Positions 1 through 7,922 of a stretch of DNA of 34,230 nucleotides are shown here, in pieces (the stretch's first letter is position 1; each line of letters starts with the position of its first letter). The notes under the pieces were generated by a model. That model ran no database searches, was not told the origin of the DNA, and saw nothing but the letters and a program-made list of their open reading frames with translations. The DNA is from an uncultured bacterium (lineage in GTDB: Bacteria > Armatimonadota > JACIXR01). The stretch lies in the NCBI GenBank assembly GCA_938041455.1, contig CALITO010000049.1, forward strand, positions 1 to 34,230, given 5' to 3'. A program made the position numbers and the translations under genes.

Positions 1-90
1 TTTTTAAATTGTGCTTTGCTGAATAATTTCTACTTGGAGCTCTTTAGCACACTTAGAATCCGACTTTCAAACAGCATTGGATGATATAGT

Positions 91-2919
91 TTAACCTCGC
101 CCCAGCTTGGCAAGTGTTTTCTCTAACCATTCCCTCGCTTCCTCGTCCTTAGCGTAGTAGGGCTTGCCCACCCCTATATTTCGGGGATACTCCAAAGCCT
201 TCTGGAAGCTTTCCAAAGCTTCCTCATATTTACCATCCTCAAACAACTTCTTTCCCCTTCCCAAATAAGCACGGTAATATATCTCCCGCATCCTCACCTC
301 GCCTTCCCAAGGGTGGAAAGTGTTGCTCATCAAGAGTTCTATCGTCTTATCATAATCGCCAAGTTCGAGATAAATTTCCGCTAACCGAGCAGCAACCTGG
401 CTCTTACTCCTTATCCCATCAGGAGCAGATAATAGAAGCTCGAGCCTCTTCCTCGTTTCTTTTCTTTCCCCTAAAAGCCTGTCCAGTTCCAAGTAGAGGC
501 GCCAATTCTTCTCCATTTCTATCGCTTTTTCATAATATTCCCTCGCTTTTTCAAAGTTTTCCCTCACCCTCTTGTAGCCAAGTGCGAGATTGCGATAAAG
601 AACAGGAAATCGCAAGTTTCCCCTTGCCCTTCCCCAAACTTCTAAAGCTTCATCTTCCCTTCCCAAAGCGTAGAGGAGGTTGCCTAAGTAATAGAGGGCA
701 CAGCCATCACTTGGGTTGTAACGAAGAGCGGTATCCAAAACATCCAAGCTTTCAAGTTGGTTGGGAAAGACGAAATTGGGCGCCTCTATAGAACCCCGTT
801 CAAATAACTTCCTTGCCCTTTCCTTCTCGCCCTTCCTATCCCAGATAAAGCCGAGGTAGTAATAAACCAGAGGATAAACCTTCTCCCTATCCTTCATATA
901 TTCCTCCAAAACCCCTATCCCCTCTTCCCAGAGCCCAGCGGAGATATAAGTCCTGGCTAAATCGAGATAATCATCCGCCTCGGAGAGGTAGGAATCTTGC
1001 GTTATTCCTATCTCACCATTGGGAAGAAGGGAGGGCAAGCCTTCTTCACGCCTAAGATACTTCCTGAAATTCTCACTCCCTTCCAGAAGATATTGTTCAA
1101 AGAGGGCAAGACTATCCAGGGGGTCGCTTACCAGTGCCATTTCCAGCATTTCCTTTGCCAGTTCCCTTCTGCCCTGTTTTCTCAACGCTACAGCAAGCAT
1201 CCCCATAGCCCTAATATCGTCTCCCCTTCTTTCCAAAGCTCTGCGGAACAGATCCTCTGCCCTTTGAAAATCCCCTTCTTTCATAGCAAGTTCCCCCAGA
1301 TAATAAAAACTCAGCGGTAAAAACTCCCCATCACGCACTCTCCAGAGGTGTTCCCTCGCTTCCTCGTTTCTATCCAGCAGTTTGAAGAGAAAACCAAGGT
1401 AGAAATGGGCTTGTCCATTATGAGGGTCTCTCATAAGAGCCCTTCTTAAATGCTCCTCGCTTCTCTCCCAAAGTCCTCTCTCCATATAAAGCCTTCCCAA
1501 AGCTATGTGGGCAAGGGAGAAACCCTCGTCCTCTTCCAATGCCCTGTGATATAATCTCTCCGCCTCCTTCTTCCGGTTGAAACGTTCCCTATCCAGTCCC
1601 TTAAGATAGAATACCTCGCTTACCTCCTTTACATCCTTTTCCCCCTTTACATCCTCCACTTCCTCTCTTCCTCCCTTTTCCTCATAGGAGATTATCTCTT
1701 TTCCCTCAACTAATACCTTGAGGGTTAGAGGGGCAGGAGAACGAGGTATATGGGGAGCTTGGGTGAATAAGGGATTTTGGGGGGAAAGAGGGGTTTCCAT
1801 TACATAAACTGGATTGCCGTTCTCCTCAAGGATTATTTTCGCTGAGGGGAGAGGAAGGGTTGTGTAAACCCCAAGGAAGATATTGCCTCCTTGGCGCAGT
1901 AGATTAACAGCGCAGAGCTCGTTTGCCTTGACAAGTCCCTTTATTCCCCTTATAGGATACCAGACTTCTCGCCACTTTTCCCTGGAATGTGGTAGGAGGA
2001 AGTCATAGGTTGATTGATCTTTGAAGCGTCCACTTTGTATTTCACAGTAGGGACCGTCACCGTCACTTAATATTTCCGCCCAAATGAGTCCATCATCGGC
2101 AGTGCCCCAAGTAAAGAATTTCTTCCCCACCGCATCAAAGCGGCTGGCGAAATGGACGGTGCCCATATCAAGAAAATGGTCATAAGCACAGAAGAAATCC
2201 TCCTTACAATTGCGGGCGAATAGGTCAACAGCGAACTTGTGATTTTTATACCAGGATAAGTCTACCCCCTCATTTATCGGGTATTGCACAGTAGTAGAGC
2301 CATAATAGGCAGACTTAACGGGGTAAATGAACTGCATTTTCTCATGGGCAGGAACGGCGGAATTGGACCAGAAGTAGAAGCGGTGGGGGAAAGGAGAAGG
2401 ATTATAAAGGGAGATAATCGTCTCAATATATGCCCTTCCTGGGTATAGTTTTACCTCCACAAGCCATTTCATTCCGCTTAACCTTTCCCTATTACCCACG
2501 ATTACGCTGGCGCTCCCGTCAGGATAACGGCGAAGTGCGTAGAGGACAGGAGAAACAGTCGTTGTGCTATGCCCCTTGGGGAAATTGAACTCTAACCCTC
2601 CCGATATCCAGGCACCCCGCAAGGCGAGGAGGGCAGGCTTTATCACACTGTTTTTGTAGAATATCTCCCTTCTCCCTATCTTATCATAGGCTGAGTAAAT
2701 CCTTCCTCCTATCCCAGGAAGAACTGTCAGGAGGAGATATTCGTTTTCCAAGAAGACCGCCTTATAAGAACTTTTAATCTTGCGGTCTGTGATATCGTCC
2801 AACATTGTGTAGGGATAGATAGCATCGTCTCCCTCCCTTTGGAAAGGAGGGAATGGGTCTTCCTCTCCAAGACAATAGGTTGGTATTTCTATTTTGTCTT
2901 CCCAAACTTTACTCTCCAT
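91..2919 (-). CDS. DUF5107 domain / tetratricopeptide repeat protein
   Basis: A 942-residue protein in two parts. About residues 20-345 match the DUF5107 type, with a GGRIYSAYDK stretch near residue 51 and a carbohydrate-mutarotase-like, beta-rich, Trp/Tyr/Phe-rich pattern. From about residue 440 to the end there are roughly a dozen TPR-like helical repeats of the form A-x3-LG-x2-Y...A...F-x-R-A. A Val/Lys/Glu-rich linker separates the parts. No signal peptide is visible, so it is probably cytoplasmic. DUF5107-TPR proteins are common in polysaccharide-degrading bacteria, but their substrate is not established; a sugar-binding scaffold is an inference. The ATG start is supported by GAGGTG eight bases upstream. 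It is transcribed away from the GH32 operon and may share control with it. I recognise the family, not a specific function. Confidence 0.85.
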   Translation of the reverse strand: MESKVWEDKIEIPTYCLGEEDPFPPFQREGDDAIYPYTMLDDITDRKIKSSYKAVFLENEYLLLTVLPGIGGRIYSAYDKIGRREIFYKNSVIKPALLALRGAWISGGLEFNFPKGHSTTTVSPVLYALRRYPDGSASVIVGNRERLSGMKWLVEVKLYPGRAYIETIISLYNPSPFPHRFYFWSNSAVPAHEKMQFIYPVKSAYYGSTTVQYPINEGVDLSWYKNHKFAVDLFARNCKEDFFCAYDHFLDMGTVHFASRFDAVGKKFFTWGTADDGLIWAEILSDGDGPYCEIQSGRFKDQSTYDFLLPHSREKWREVWYPIRGIKGLVKANELCAVNLLRQGGNIFLGVYTTLPLPSAKIILEENGNPVYVMETPLSPQNPLFTQAPHIPRSPAPLTLKVLVEGKEIISYEEKGGREEVEDVKGEKDVKEVSEVFYLKGLDRERFNRKKEAERLYHRALEEDEGFSLAHIALGRLYMERGLWERSEEHLRRALMRDPHNGQAHFYLGFLFKLLDRNEEAREHLWRVRDGEFLPLSFYYLGELAMKEGDFQRAEDLFRRALERRGDDIRAMGMLAVALRKQGRRELAKEMLEMALVSDPLDSLALFEQYLLEGSENFRKYLRREEGLPSLLPNGEIGITQDSYLSEADDYLDLARTYISAGLWEEGIGVLEEYMKDREKVYPLVYYYLGFIWDRKGEKERARKLFERGSIEAPNFVFPNQLESLDVLDTALRYNPSDGCALYYLGNLLYALGREDEALEVWGRARGNLRFPVLYRNLALGYKRVRENFEKAREYYEKAIEMEKNWRLYLELDRLLGERKETRKRLELLLSAPDGIRSKSQVAARLAEIYLELGDYDKTIELLMSNTFHPWEGEVRMREIYYRAYLGRGKKLFEDGKYEEALESFQKALEYPRNIGVGKPYYAKDEEAREWLEKTLAKLGRG

Positions 2920-2936
2920 AGTTTAACACCTCGCAT

Positions 2937-2964
2937 ATTTTAAACATTTTCAAAAAACCATCAA
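2937..2964 (-). promoter_or_regulatory. possible promoter of the DUF5107-TPR gene
   Basis: On the minus strand TTGATG (2959-2964) is followed after 16 bases by TAAAAT (2937-2942), which matches TATAAT at five of six positions. The predicted RNA start near 2930-2932 falls at the edge of the GAGGTG ribosome site (2927-2932), so the leader would be only about 10 bases. That tight fit lowers confidence. Confidence 0.35.
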
Positions 2965-3013
2965 GTTAAACCAAGATGGAGTAACGCACAGCCATTCCCT
3001 TATTTCTTTTTTG

Positions 3014-3042
3014 TTGAGGGTTCAGCCAACTTTTGCTACTGT
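3014..3042 (+). promoter_or_regulatory. possible promoter of the GH32 operon
   Basis: TTGAGG (3014-3019), 17 bases, TACTGT (3037-3042). The predicted RNA start is near 3049, which leaves a leader of about 30 bases with AAGGAG at 3067-3072, eight bases before the ATG at 3081. The -10 match is weak (TA...T). The rest of the 161-base divergent gap shows nothing else I can name. Confidence 0.33.
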
Positions 3043-3080
3043 TAAAAGTGGGAACTTATCCCTCATAAGGAGAAAACTCG

Positions 3081-4490
3081 ATGAAGAGAAGAGAAGAAAG
3101 ATTAAAATTAAGGGATGACCCTCATCGCCCAATCTATCATTTCCTCCCGCCTGCCAATTGGATGAACGACCCCAACGGATTAATTCAATGGTGTGGAACC
3201 TATCACCTATTTTATCAATACAATCCGGAGTTTCCAGCTCCAGTTTCCATATGCTGGGGACACGCTATTAGCAAGGATCTCGTCCATTGGGAAGATTATC
3301 CCGTAGCCCTTGCCCCATCCCCCGGCGGAGCGGATAAGGATGGCTGCTGGACGGGATGCGCCGTCAACGATAACGGAGTTCCCACCCTCATCTACACAGG
3401 CGTCTTCCCCGAGGTCGTTTGTATAGCAAGAGGTGACCCAGAGTTAGTTACTTGGGAAAAATATCAGGGAAATCCGGTTATCCCCGCTCCTCCTGAAGGG
3501 ATGAAGGTAACCGGATTCCGTGACCCCTATGTGTGGAGGGAGAAGGACGGCTGGTACCTCGTCCTCGGTTCGGGGATAAAGGGCAAAGGGGGACTCGCTC
3601 TGCTTTACAAATCTTCAGATCTCCAGCGCTGGGAATACCTCCATCCCCTTTGTGAGGGAAAGGAGGAGGAAACGGGATTTATGTGGGAATGTCCTAACTT
3701 CTTTCCTTTGGACGATAAGCATATCCTCATCGCTTCTCCCATTCCTCTTGGCTATCCTATCTATCTTTTAGGACGCTATGAAAGAAATCGCTTAAATGTT
3801 GAGAGGCTTGGTAAAGTGGATGGCTGTGCTCACTCCTTTTATGCTCCTCAGGTCTTCATTGATGGGGAAGGGCGACGCATTATGTTTGGCTGGTTAAGAG
3901 AACTGCGCTCCCCACAAGCACAGGAGGAGTCGGGTTGGTCGGGGGTAATGTCCCTACCCCGCTTATTAACGCTTAAGGAAGGGAAGCTCTCCGTTGATGT
4001 CGTGCCAGAAGTTGAAAAGCTTCGTTGTCAGCCTTATCACATCCTATTGGATATGGAGATAAGAGAAACTAAATGGTTTCCTATTCCGGAGATTCAAGGA
4101 GATGCTTTAGAAATAGGTGTAGTGCTAAGTTCCCATAATTCACGAGCGTTTGGAGTCATAATACGGAGGTCACCTATGGGGGAAGAGGAAACGCTCATCG
4201 GTTATGATAGAGAAAAGGGGGAAGTTTTCCTTGACGCCACCTGTTCCTCCTTAGATAGCTCCCTAACCAAGCCTTTCTGCTCTGCCCACTTGGAGCTTTC
4301 CGACAAACCTCTTTTCCTGCGAATATTCATAGACCGCTCGGTTGTGGAGGTATTCGTTAATCGTAAGTTAACCCTTACAACCCGCATATATCCTGCCCAC
4401 CGAGATAGCTTGGGAATAGGCTTATTCGTTAAGGAGGGAACAGCAAAGTTGGTGAAATTTGAAGCCTGGGCTATGAAGCCCATCTGGTAA
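3081..4490 (+). CDS. glycoside hydrolase family 32 beta-fructosidase
   Basis: Hydrolyses beta-fructofuranosyl bonds (sucrose, fructo-oligosaccharides, inulin or levan type). All three GH32 signatures are present: NWMNDPNG with the nucleophile Asp30, FRDP with the transition-state Asp148, and WECP with the acid/base Glu203. A five-bladed propeller should span about residues 15-320, followed by the beta-sandwich to residue 469. Length is normal for invertase, levanase or sucrose-6-phosphate hydrolase. There is no signal peptide, so the enzyme is probably cytoplasmic and acts on imported short fructans or sucrose. AAGGAG eight bases upstream fixes the ATG. It is first in an apparent operon with the two following genes. 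The exact substrate cannot be read from the sequence. Confidence 0.95.
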   Translation: MKRREERLKLRDDPHRPIYHFLPPANWMNDPNGLIQWCGTYHLFYQYNPEFPAPVSICWGHAISKDLVHWEDYPVALAPSPGGADKDGCWTGCAVNDNGVPTLIYTGVFPEVVCIARGDPELVTWEKYQGNPVIPAPPEGMKVTGFRDPYVWREKDGWYLVLGSGIKGKGGLALLYKSSDLQRWEYLHPLCEGKEEETGFMWECPNFFPLDDKHILIASPIPLGYPIYLLGRYERNRLNVERLGKVDGCAHSFYAPQVFIDGEGRRIMFGWLRELRSPQAQEESGWSGVMSLPRLLTLKEGKLSVDVVPEVEKLRCQPYHILLDMEIRETKWFPIPEIQGDALEIGVVLSSHNSRAFGVIIRRSPMGEEETLIGYDREKGEVFLDATCSSLDSSLTKPFCSAHLELSDKPLFLRIFIDRSVVEVFVNRKLTLTTRIYPAHRDSLGIGLFVKEGTAKLVKFEAWAMKPIW

Positions 4491-4519
4491 TAGCATATCA
4501 ATGAGGAGGTTGAAAGCAT

Positions 4520-5926
4520 ATGGATATGGAAGGACTTTATCAGAGGAGACTTGCACGATATATCACTGCTATGCAGGGAGGGACGCCCGATTGTGTCCCT
4601 ATCCGTCCCTTCGTTGCCGAGTTCGTGGCCAAATACGCCGGCTATACCTGCCAGGAGGTCACCCACGATTACGAAAAAGCTTTCCAAGCCACCCTTATGT
4701 GTTGCAGGGATTTCGATTGGGATGCCACTGTTGCCAATATGGTATATGTTTGGACGGGATTGACCCAAGCCATAGGGCTAAGGTATTATGCCATACCAGG
4801 TATAGACATACCGCCTGAGGTGGGTTTTCAATATCTTGAACCGCCGGAGGAGAAAGCATTTATGAAAGCCGATGAATATGACCAACTCATAGAGGATCCC
4901 ACCGCCTTCCTTTATAATGTCTGGCTTCCTCGTGTCTCTCGGGATGTGGTGCCCATAGGTGAGCCCGTTTCATACCGCAACAATCTCTCTTTCGTCAAAG
5001 GCGGAATGGCGATGCTCAAATATTTCACCGCTCTTGGAACACAAGTGGAAAGGATGAGGAAGGAAACAGGCACGGTATCAGCGATAGCGGGTATCCTTAA
5101 GGCACCTTTTGACATTATCGCCGACAAACTAAGGGGATATATAGGGCTAACAATGGATATGTTCCAGCAGCCGGATAAGGTCCTCAAAGCTTGTGAGGCG
5201 CTTCAACCCCACCTCTTCTATGTAGCCCTTACCACAGCCGACCCCAACAAGCAGGTGCCAATCGGTTTCTGGATGCATAGGGGATGTGTGCCCTTCGTGA
5301 GTATGGAGACATTCCGCTCCCACTATTGGCCAACCCTCAAGCCAATCATAGAAGAACTATGGAAAAACGGACACCAGGTGTTATTCTATGCTGAGGGAAA
5401 CTGGGATTACCACCTTGATAGCTTTAGGGAACTGCCGGAGGGAAGCATCATTTACCATGTAGACAAAGGTGATATTTTCAAAGTTAAGCGGAAACTTGGA
5501 GATAAATTCTGTATAAGCGGAGGGCTTCCCAATACATTGTTAAGCGATGGCACTCCTGAGCAAGTGCGAGCTTACTGCAAAAAGCTCATAGACGAGGTTG
5601 CTCGCGACGGGGGATACATAATGGATGCAAGTGCCATCATCCAGAACGATGCAAAGGTGGAAAATATAAGGGCTATGACCGAGTTCACCAGGGAATACGG
5701 CGTTTATTCTCAGGGGCATTCTCACTTACCTCAAGAAAAAGAAAGGGAAACACCCGAAGGAAATTCCCTAATGGCAAGAGGACATCCGGGTGTTTGCATA
5801 CCTTGGGAAGAGAAGGTTGAGGAAATTCCTCAAATCTCTGGGGATGAGGAACTTTTCCGAAGGATTTGGGAGGAGATAGAATCCCTTGGCTACTCTTACA
5901 TCTGGCAGATATTATTGTCTTTCTGA
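4520..5926 (+). CDS. uroporphyrinogen decarboxylase-like (MtaA/CmuA type) protein
   Basis: Belongs to the URO-D superfamily, probably on the corrinoid-methyltransferase side rather than true HemE. Visible are the N-terminal RxxxAMQGGTPDCVPIRPF pattern, an HxxC (His253, Cys256), and Cys331 in FCISGGLPNTLLSDGTPE, which resemble the zinc His/Cys set of methylcobamide:thiol methyltransferases. HemE would be about 340-350 residues; this is 468, with a tail of about 70 residues of unknown role. It lies 29 bases after GH32 with GAGGAGG upstream of the ATG, so it is probably co-transcribed. No corrinoid protein or partner methyltransferase is adjacent. URO-D-like proteins beside sugar enzymes are seen in related genomes, but the substrate is unknown; a demethylation role on sugars or aromatics is speculation. 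Confidence 0.8.
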   Translation: MDMEGLYQRRLARYITAMQGGTPDCVPIRPFVAEFVAKYAGYTCQEVTHDYEKAFQATLMCCRDFDWDATVANMVYVWTGLTQAIGLRYYAIPGIDIPPEVGFQYLEPPEEKAFMKADEYDQLIEDPTAFLYNVWLPRVSRDVVPIGEPVSYRNNLSFVKGGMAMLKYFTALGTQVERMRKETGTVSAIAGILKAPFDIIADKLRGYIGLTMDMFQQPDKVLKACEALQPHLFYVALTTADPNKQVPIGFWMHRGCVPFVSMETFRSHYWPTLKPIIEELWKNGHQVLFYAEGNWDYHLDSFRELPEGSIIYHVDKGDIFKVKRKLGDKFCISGGLPNTLLSDGTPEQVRAYCKKLIDEVARDGGYIMDASAIIQNDAKVENIRAMTEFTREYGVYSQGHSHLPQEKERETPEGNSLMARGHPGVCIPWEEKVEEIPQISGDEELFRRIWEEIESLGYSYIWQILLSF

Positions 5927-5939
5927 AAGGAGTTGATAG

Positions 5940-7910
5940 ATGATGTTAAAGAGAAAAATTTGGTCAGCGATATTGGCTATTTCTTCGCTTTCCTTAGCAC
6001 AGCGAATATGTGTATCTCCCGACGCCCTTTTCGTTGACAGTTCTTCCCTTCGTTCACTCAATATTTTCATTTATGTCCCCTCTACTACTTCAACCTATAC
6101 GCTGGGGGTTTTCGACCAAACCGACGACGAAGGGATAATTGATCAACCTTCTTCCTTTGTGCTATATGCCCCTGATGGTAGTCCTGTTCAACAATTGAAC
6201 AATCCTCGCCAGGGGGAGTGGTCCGATTATGAAATAGATGTAAAGGGACGCTGGGGGGTTTGGCGATTAACCGTTAGTGGCCCCAAACCTCCAAGCGGGC
6301 AAGGCCAAATTGCCCGCAACAATTTTCTTGTCCGCACCTTGGGGGAGGTTGACCCTTATATCAAGCTCGAACCCCGAGCGAGGATGTGGTTTTCTCCACC
6401 CCGCTTCGGCGCACCCCCCGTTCACAGTTTCATAATACAAGTTCCCCCTCTTAATAGATTGCGTCTAAATTTCATCCGCCCCCCGCAGGTGAATATAGTT
6501 CAAGTCCAATTAGAAGCACCAAAAGAAGCGCAATTCCTGAAAAAATGGGGAGGATTAGGAAGAGGAAATCCTGAATTCTTGGAAGTAAGCGGAGGAAATC
6601 TCCAAGGTCTTTGGAAGCTAACCATTAGCGATGTGAGGGAGAGTTATGCCCTGGGAATTGAACAGGAATTAAGAATCTTCTTCACAGATTCACCTTTAAT
6701 GGAAAATAAGTATGTTATACTAAAAACGGTGGGGGAAGATGGAAAAACTCCTCTCCCCGCAAGAGCAGACATATCCTCCCCTCAGACAAGGTTGGAGAGC
6801 TATGTCGTTTATACTGGCCTGAGCGGTTCCTCATATATTGCTCTTCTCCCCGACACCATCTACACAATAACTGTCTCCCGTGGCTTTGAGTATGAGCCTT
6901 ACACGCTCCTTGCTACAGCAGATGAGACGATTTTAACCGCTTATCTCCGCAAGGTACTTACTCGTCCTAAAGGCTGGTATTGTGGAGATACCCATATGCA
7001 CACCATTTACTCGGATGGAAATGATACCCCTCTCCAGATGGCGGAGGCAGGGTTGGGAGAGGGACTGGATTTTATCGTCCTTACCGACCACGGAGCTGGC
7101 CCAAATATACAGCATATCCTCACTGCTCATCAGGAGGGGATGGTCCTCTCCCAGCCAAATAGGTTCCTCGTCATCCCTGGTGAAGAATTCAGCGTTTCCA
7201 CCTATCACGCTAACATAATCAATGGGACTGTGAAAGAACTGGGAACAGTTTCCCTCCACCAACTTGTTCGGTCTATCCGGAAGATGAGCACCCAACAGCG
7301 TCCTCTGAGTATAAAGTTGAACCATCCTTATTGGAGTGGAACTCCTAAAGCTCCCGAGGTAGCGAGTGAAACACCCCTGTTGCCCTTGCTCGAACTCTGG
7401 AATGATGACCCCTCAAACGAGCCCCGCTCCGCCTATCTTTTGTGGGAACTTCTTAATAGAGGGTGGAAAGTTTTCGGGGATACTGCCACGGACACACATA
7501 ATAGAAAGACCTACAAAGTGGGAGCTCGGCGAACCTATGTATATCTCGGAGATTTACCCCTGACAGCCGAGAATGTCACCAGGTCACTCTCAGAGGGCCA
7601 CACTTTCCTCTCCCGTGGCGCACTCCTCTTCTTCTCTGTAGAGGGGAGAATCGCGGGTGAACAGGTTGTGTTGGGGAAAGAAAAACAAAGGCTCAAGTTG
7701 ACAGTGGATAGCATATCCCCCATCGACCGTTTAGAGTTGATTAACAACGGGAAAGTCGTGCACACTATACCTGTTGGCGGAGCCAAGAGATTCTCCGTTG
7801 AGTTAAGCCTACCCTTTGAGGCGGGATGGGTTCTCGCCCAAGTTTTGGAGAAAGACACTATATTCCCACTTGCTATGACGAACCCTATATTTCTTATTGC
7901 CACTCATTGA
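5940..7910 (+). CDS. secreted PHP-domain (CehA/McbA-type) metal hydrolase
   Basis: Residues 1-21 form a signal peptide (two Lys/Arg, hydrophobic core, SLA-Q cleavage). Residues about 22-340 are beta-rich and look like one or two sandwich domains. From residue 345 a PHP metal-dependent phosphoesterase-type domain follows: GDTHMHTIYSDG (His352, His354), LTDHG (Asp383, His384), a conserved GEEFS region, NHPYW (His462) and DTATDTH (Asp518, His520), which together can form the metal site. CehA/McbA relatives include carbaryl hydrolase and glycerophosphodiester-type enzymes, so ester or phosphodiester cleavage outside the cytoplasm is likely but the substrate is open. The AAAGGAG site (5926-5932) overlaps the stop of the upstream gene, which argues for one operon. 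An ATG ATG pair begins the frame. Confidence 0.85.
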   Translation: MMLKRKIWSAILAISSLSLAQRICVSPDALFVDSSSLRSLNIFIYVPSTTSTYTLGVFDQTDDEGIIDQPSSFVLYAPDGSPVQQLNNPRQGEWSDYEIDVKGRWGVWRLTVSGPKPPSGQGQIARNNFLVRTLGEVDPYIKLEPRARMWFSPPRFGAPPVHSFIIQVPPLNRLRLNFIRPPQVNIVQVQLEAPKEAQFLKKWGGLGRGNPEFLEVSGGNLQGLWKLTISDVRESYALGIEQELRIFFTDSPLMENKYVILKTVGEDGKTPLPARADISSPQTRLESYVVYTGLSGSSYIALLPDTIYTITVSRGFEYEPYTLLATADETILTAYLRKVLTRPKGWYCGDTHMHTIYSDGNDTPLQMAEAGLGEGLDFIVLTDHGAGPNIQHILTAHQEGMVLSQPNRFLVIPGEEFSVSTYHANIINGTVKELGTVSLHQLVRSIRKMSTQQRPLSIKLNHPYWSGTPKAPEVASETPLLPLLELWNDDPSNEPRSAYLLWELLNRGWKVFGDTATDTHNRKTYKVGARRTYVYLGDLPLTAENVTRSLSEGHTFLSRGALLFFSVEGRIAGEQVVLGKEKQRLKLTVDSISPIDRLELINNGKVVHTIPVGGAKRFSVELSLPFEAGWVLAQVLEKDTIFPLAMTNPIFLIATH

Positions 7911-7922
7911 TATTAGGAATTC

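Noticed and set aside
1-90. Possible hairpin GTGCT...AGCAC after the DUF5107-TPR gene
   Set aside because: Only five pairs around a loop of about 30 bases, without a clear T run for the minus-strand transcript; not supported as a terminator.
4202-4768. Minus-strand open frame of 188 codons across the GH32/URO-D junction
   Set aside because: Both overlapped genes have clear family motifs; the antisense frame shows no domain and no promoter.
7911-7922. Terminator between the PHP gene and mlaD
   Set aside because: Only a short GAATTC palindrome is present; there is no stable stem and no T run.
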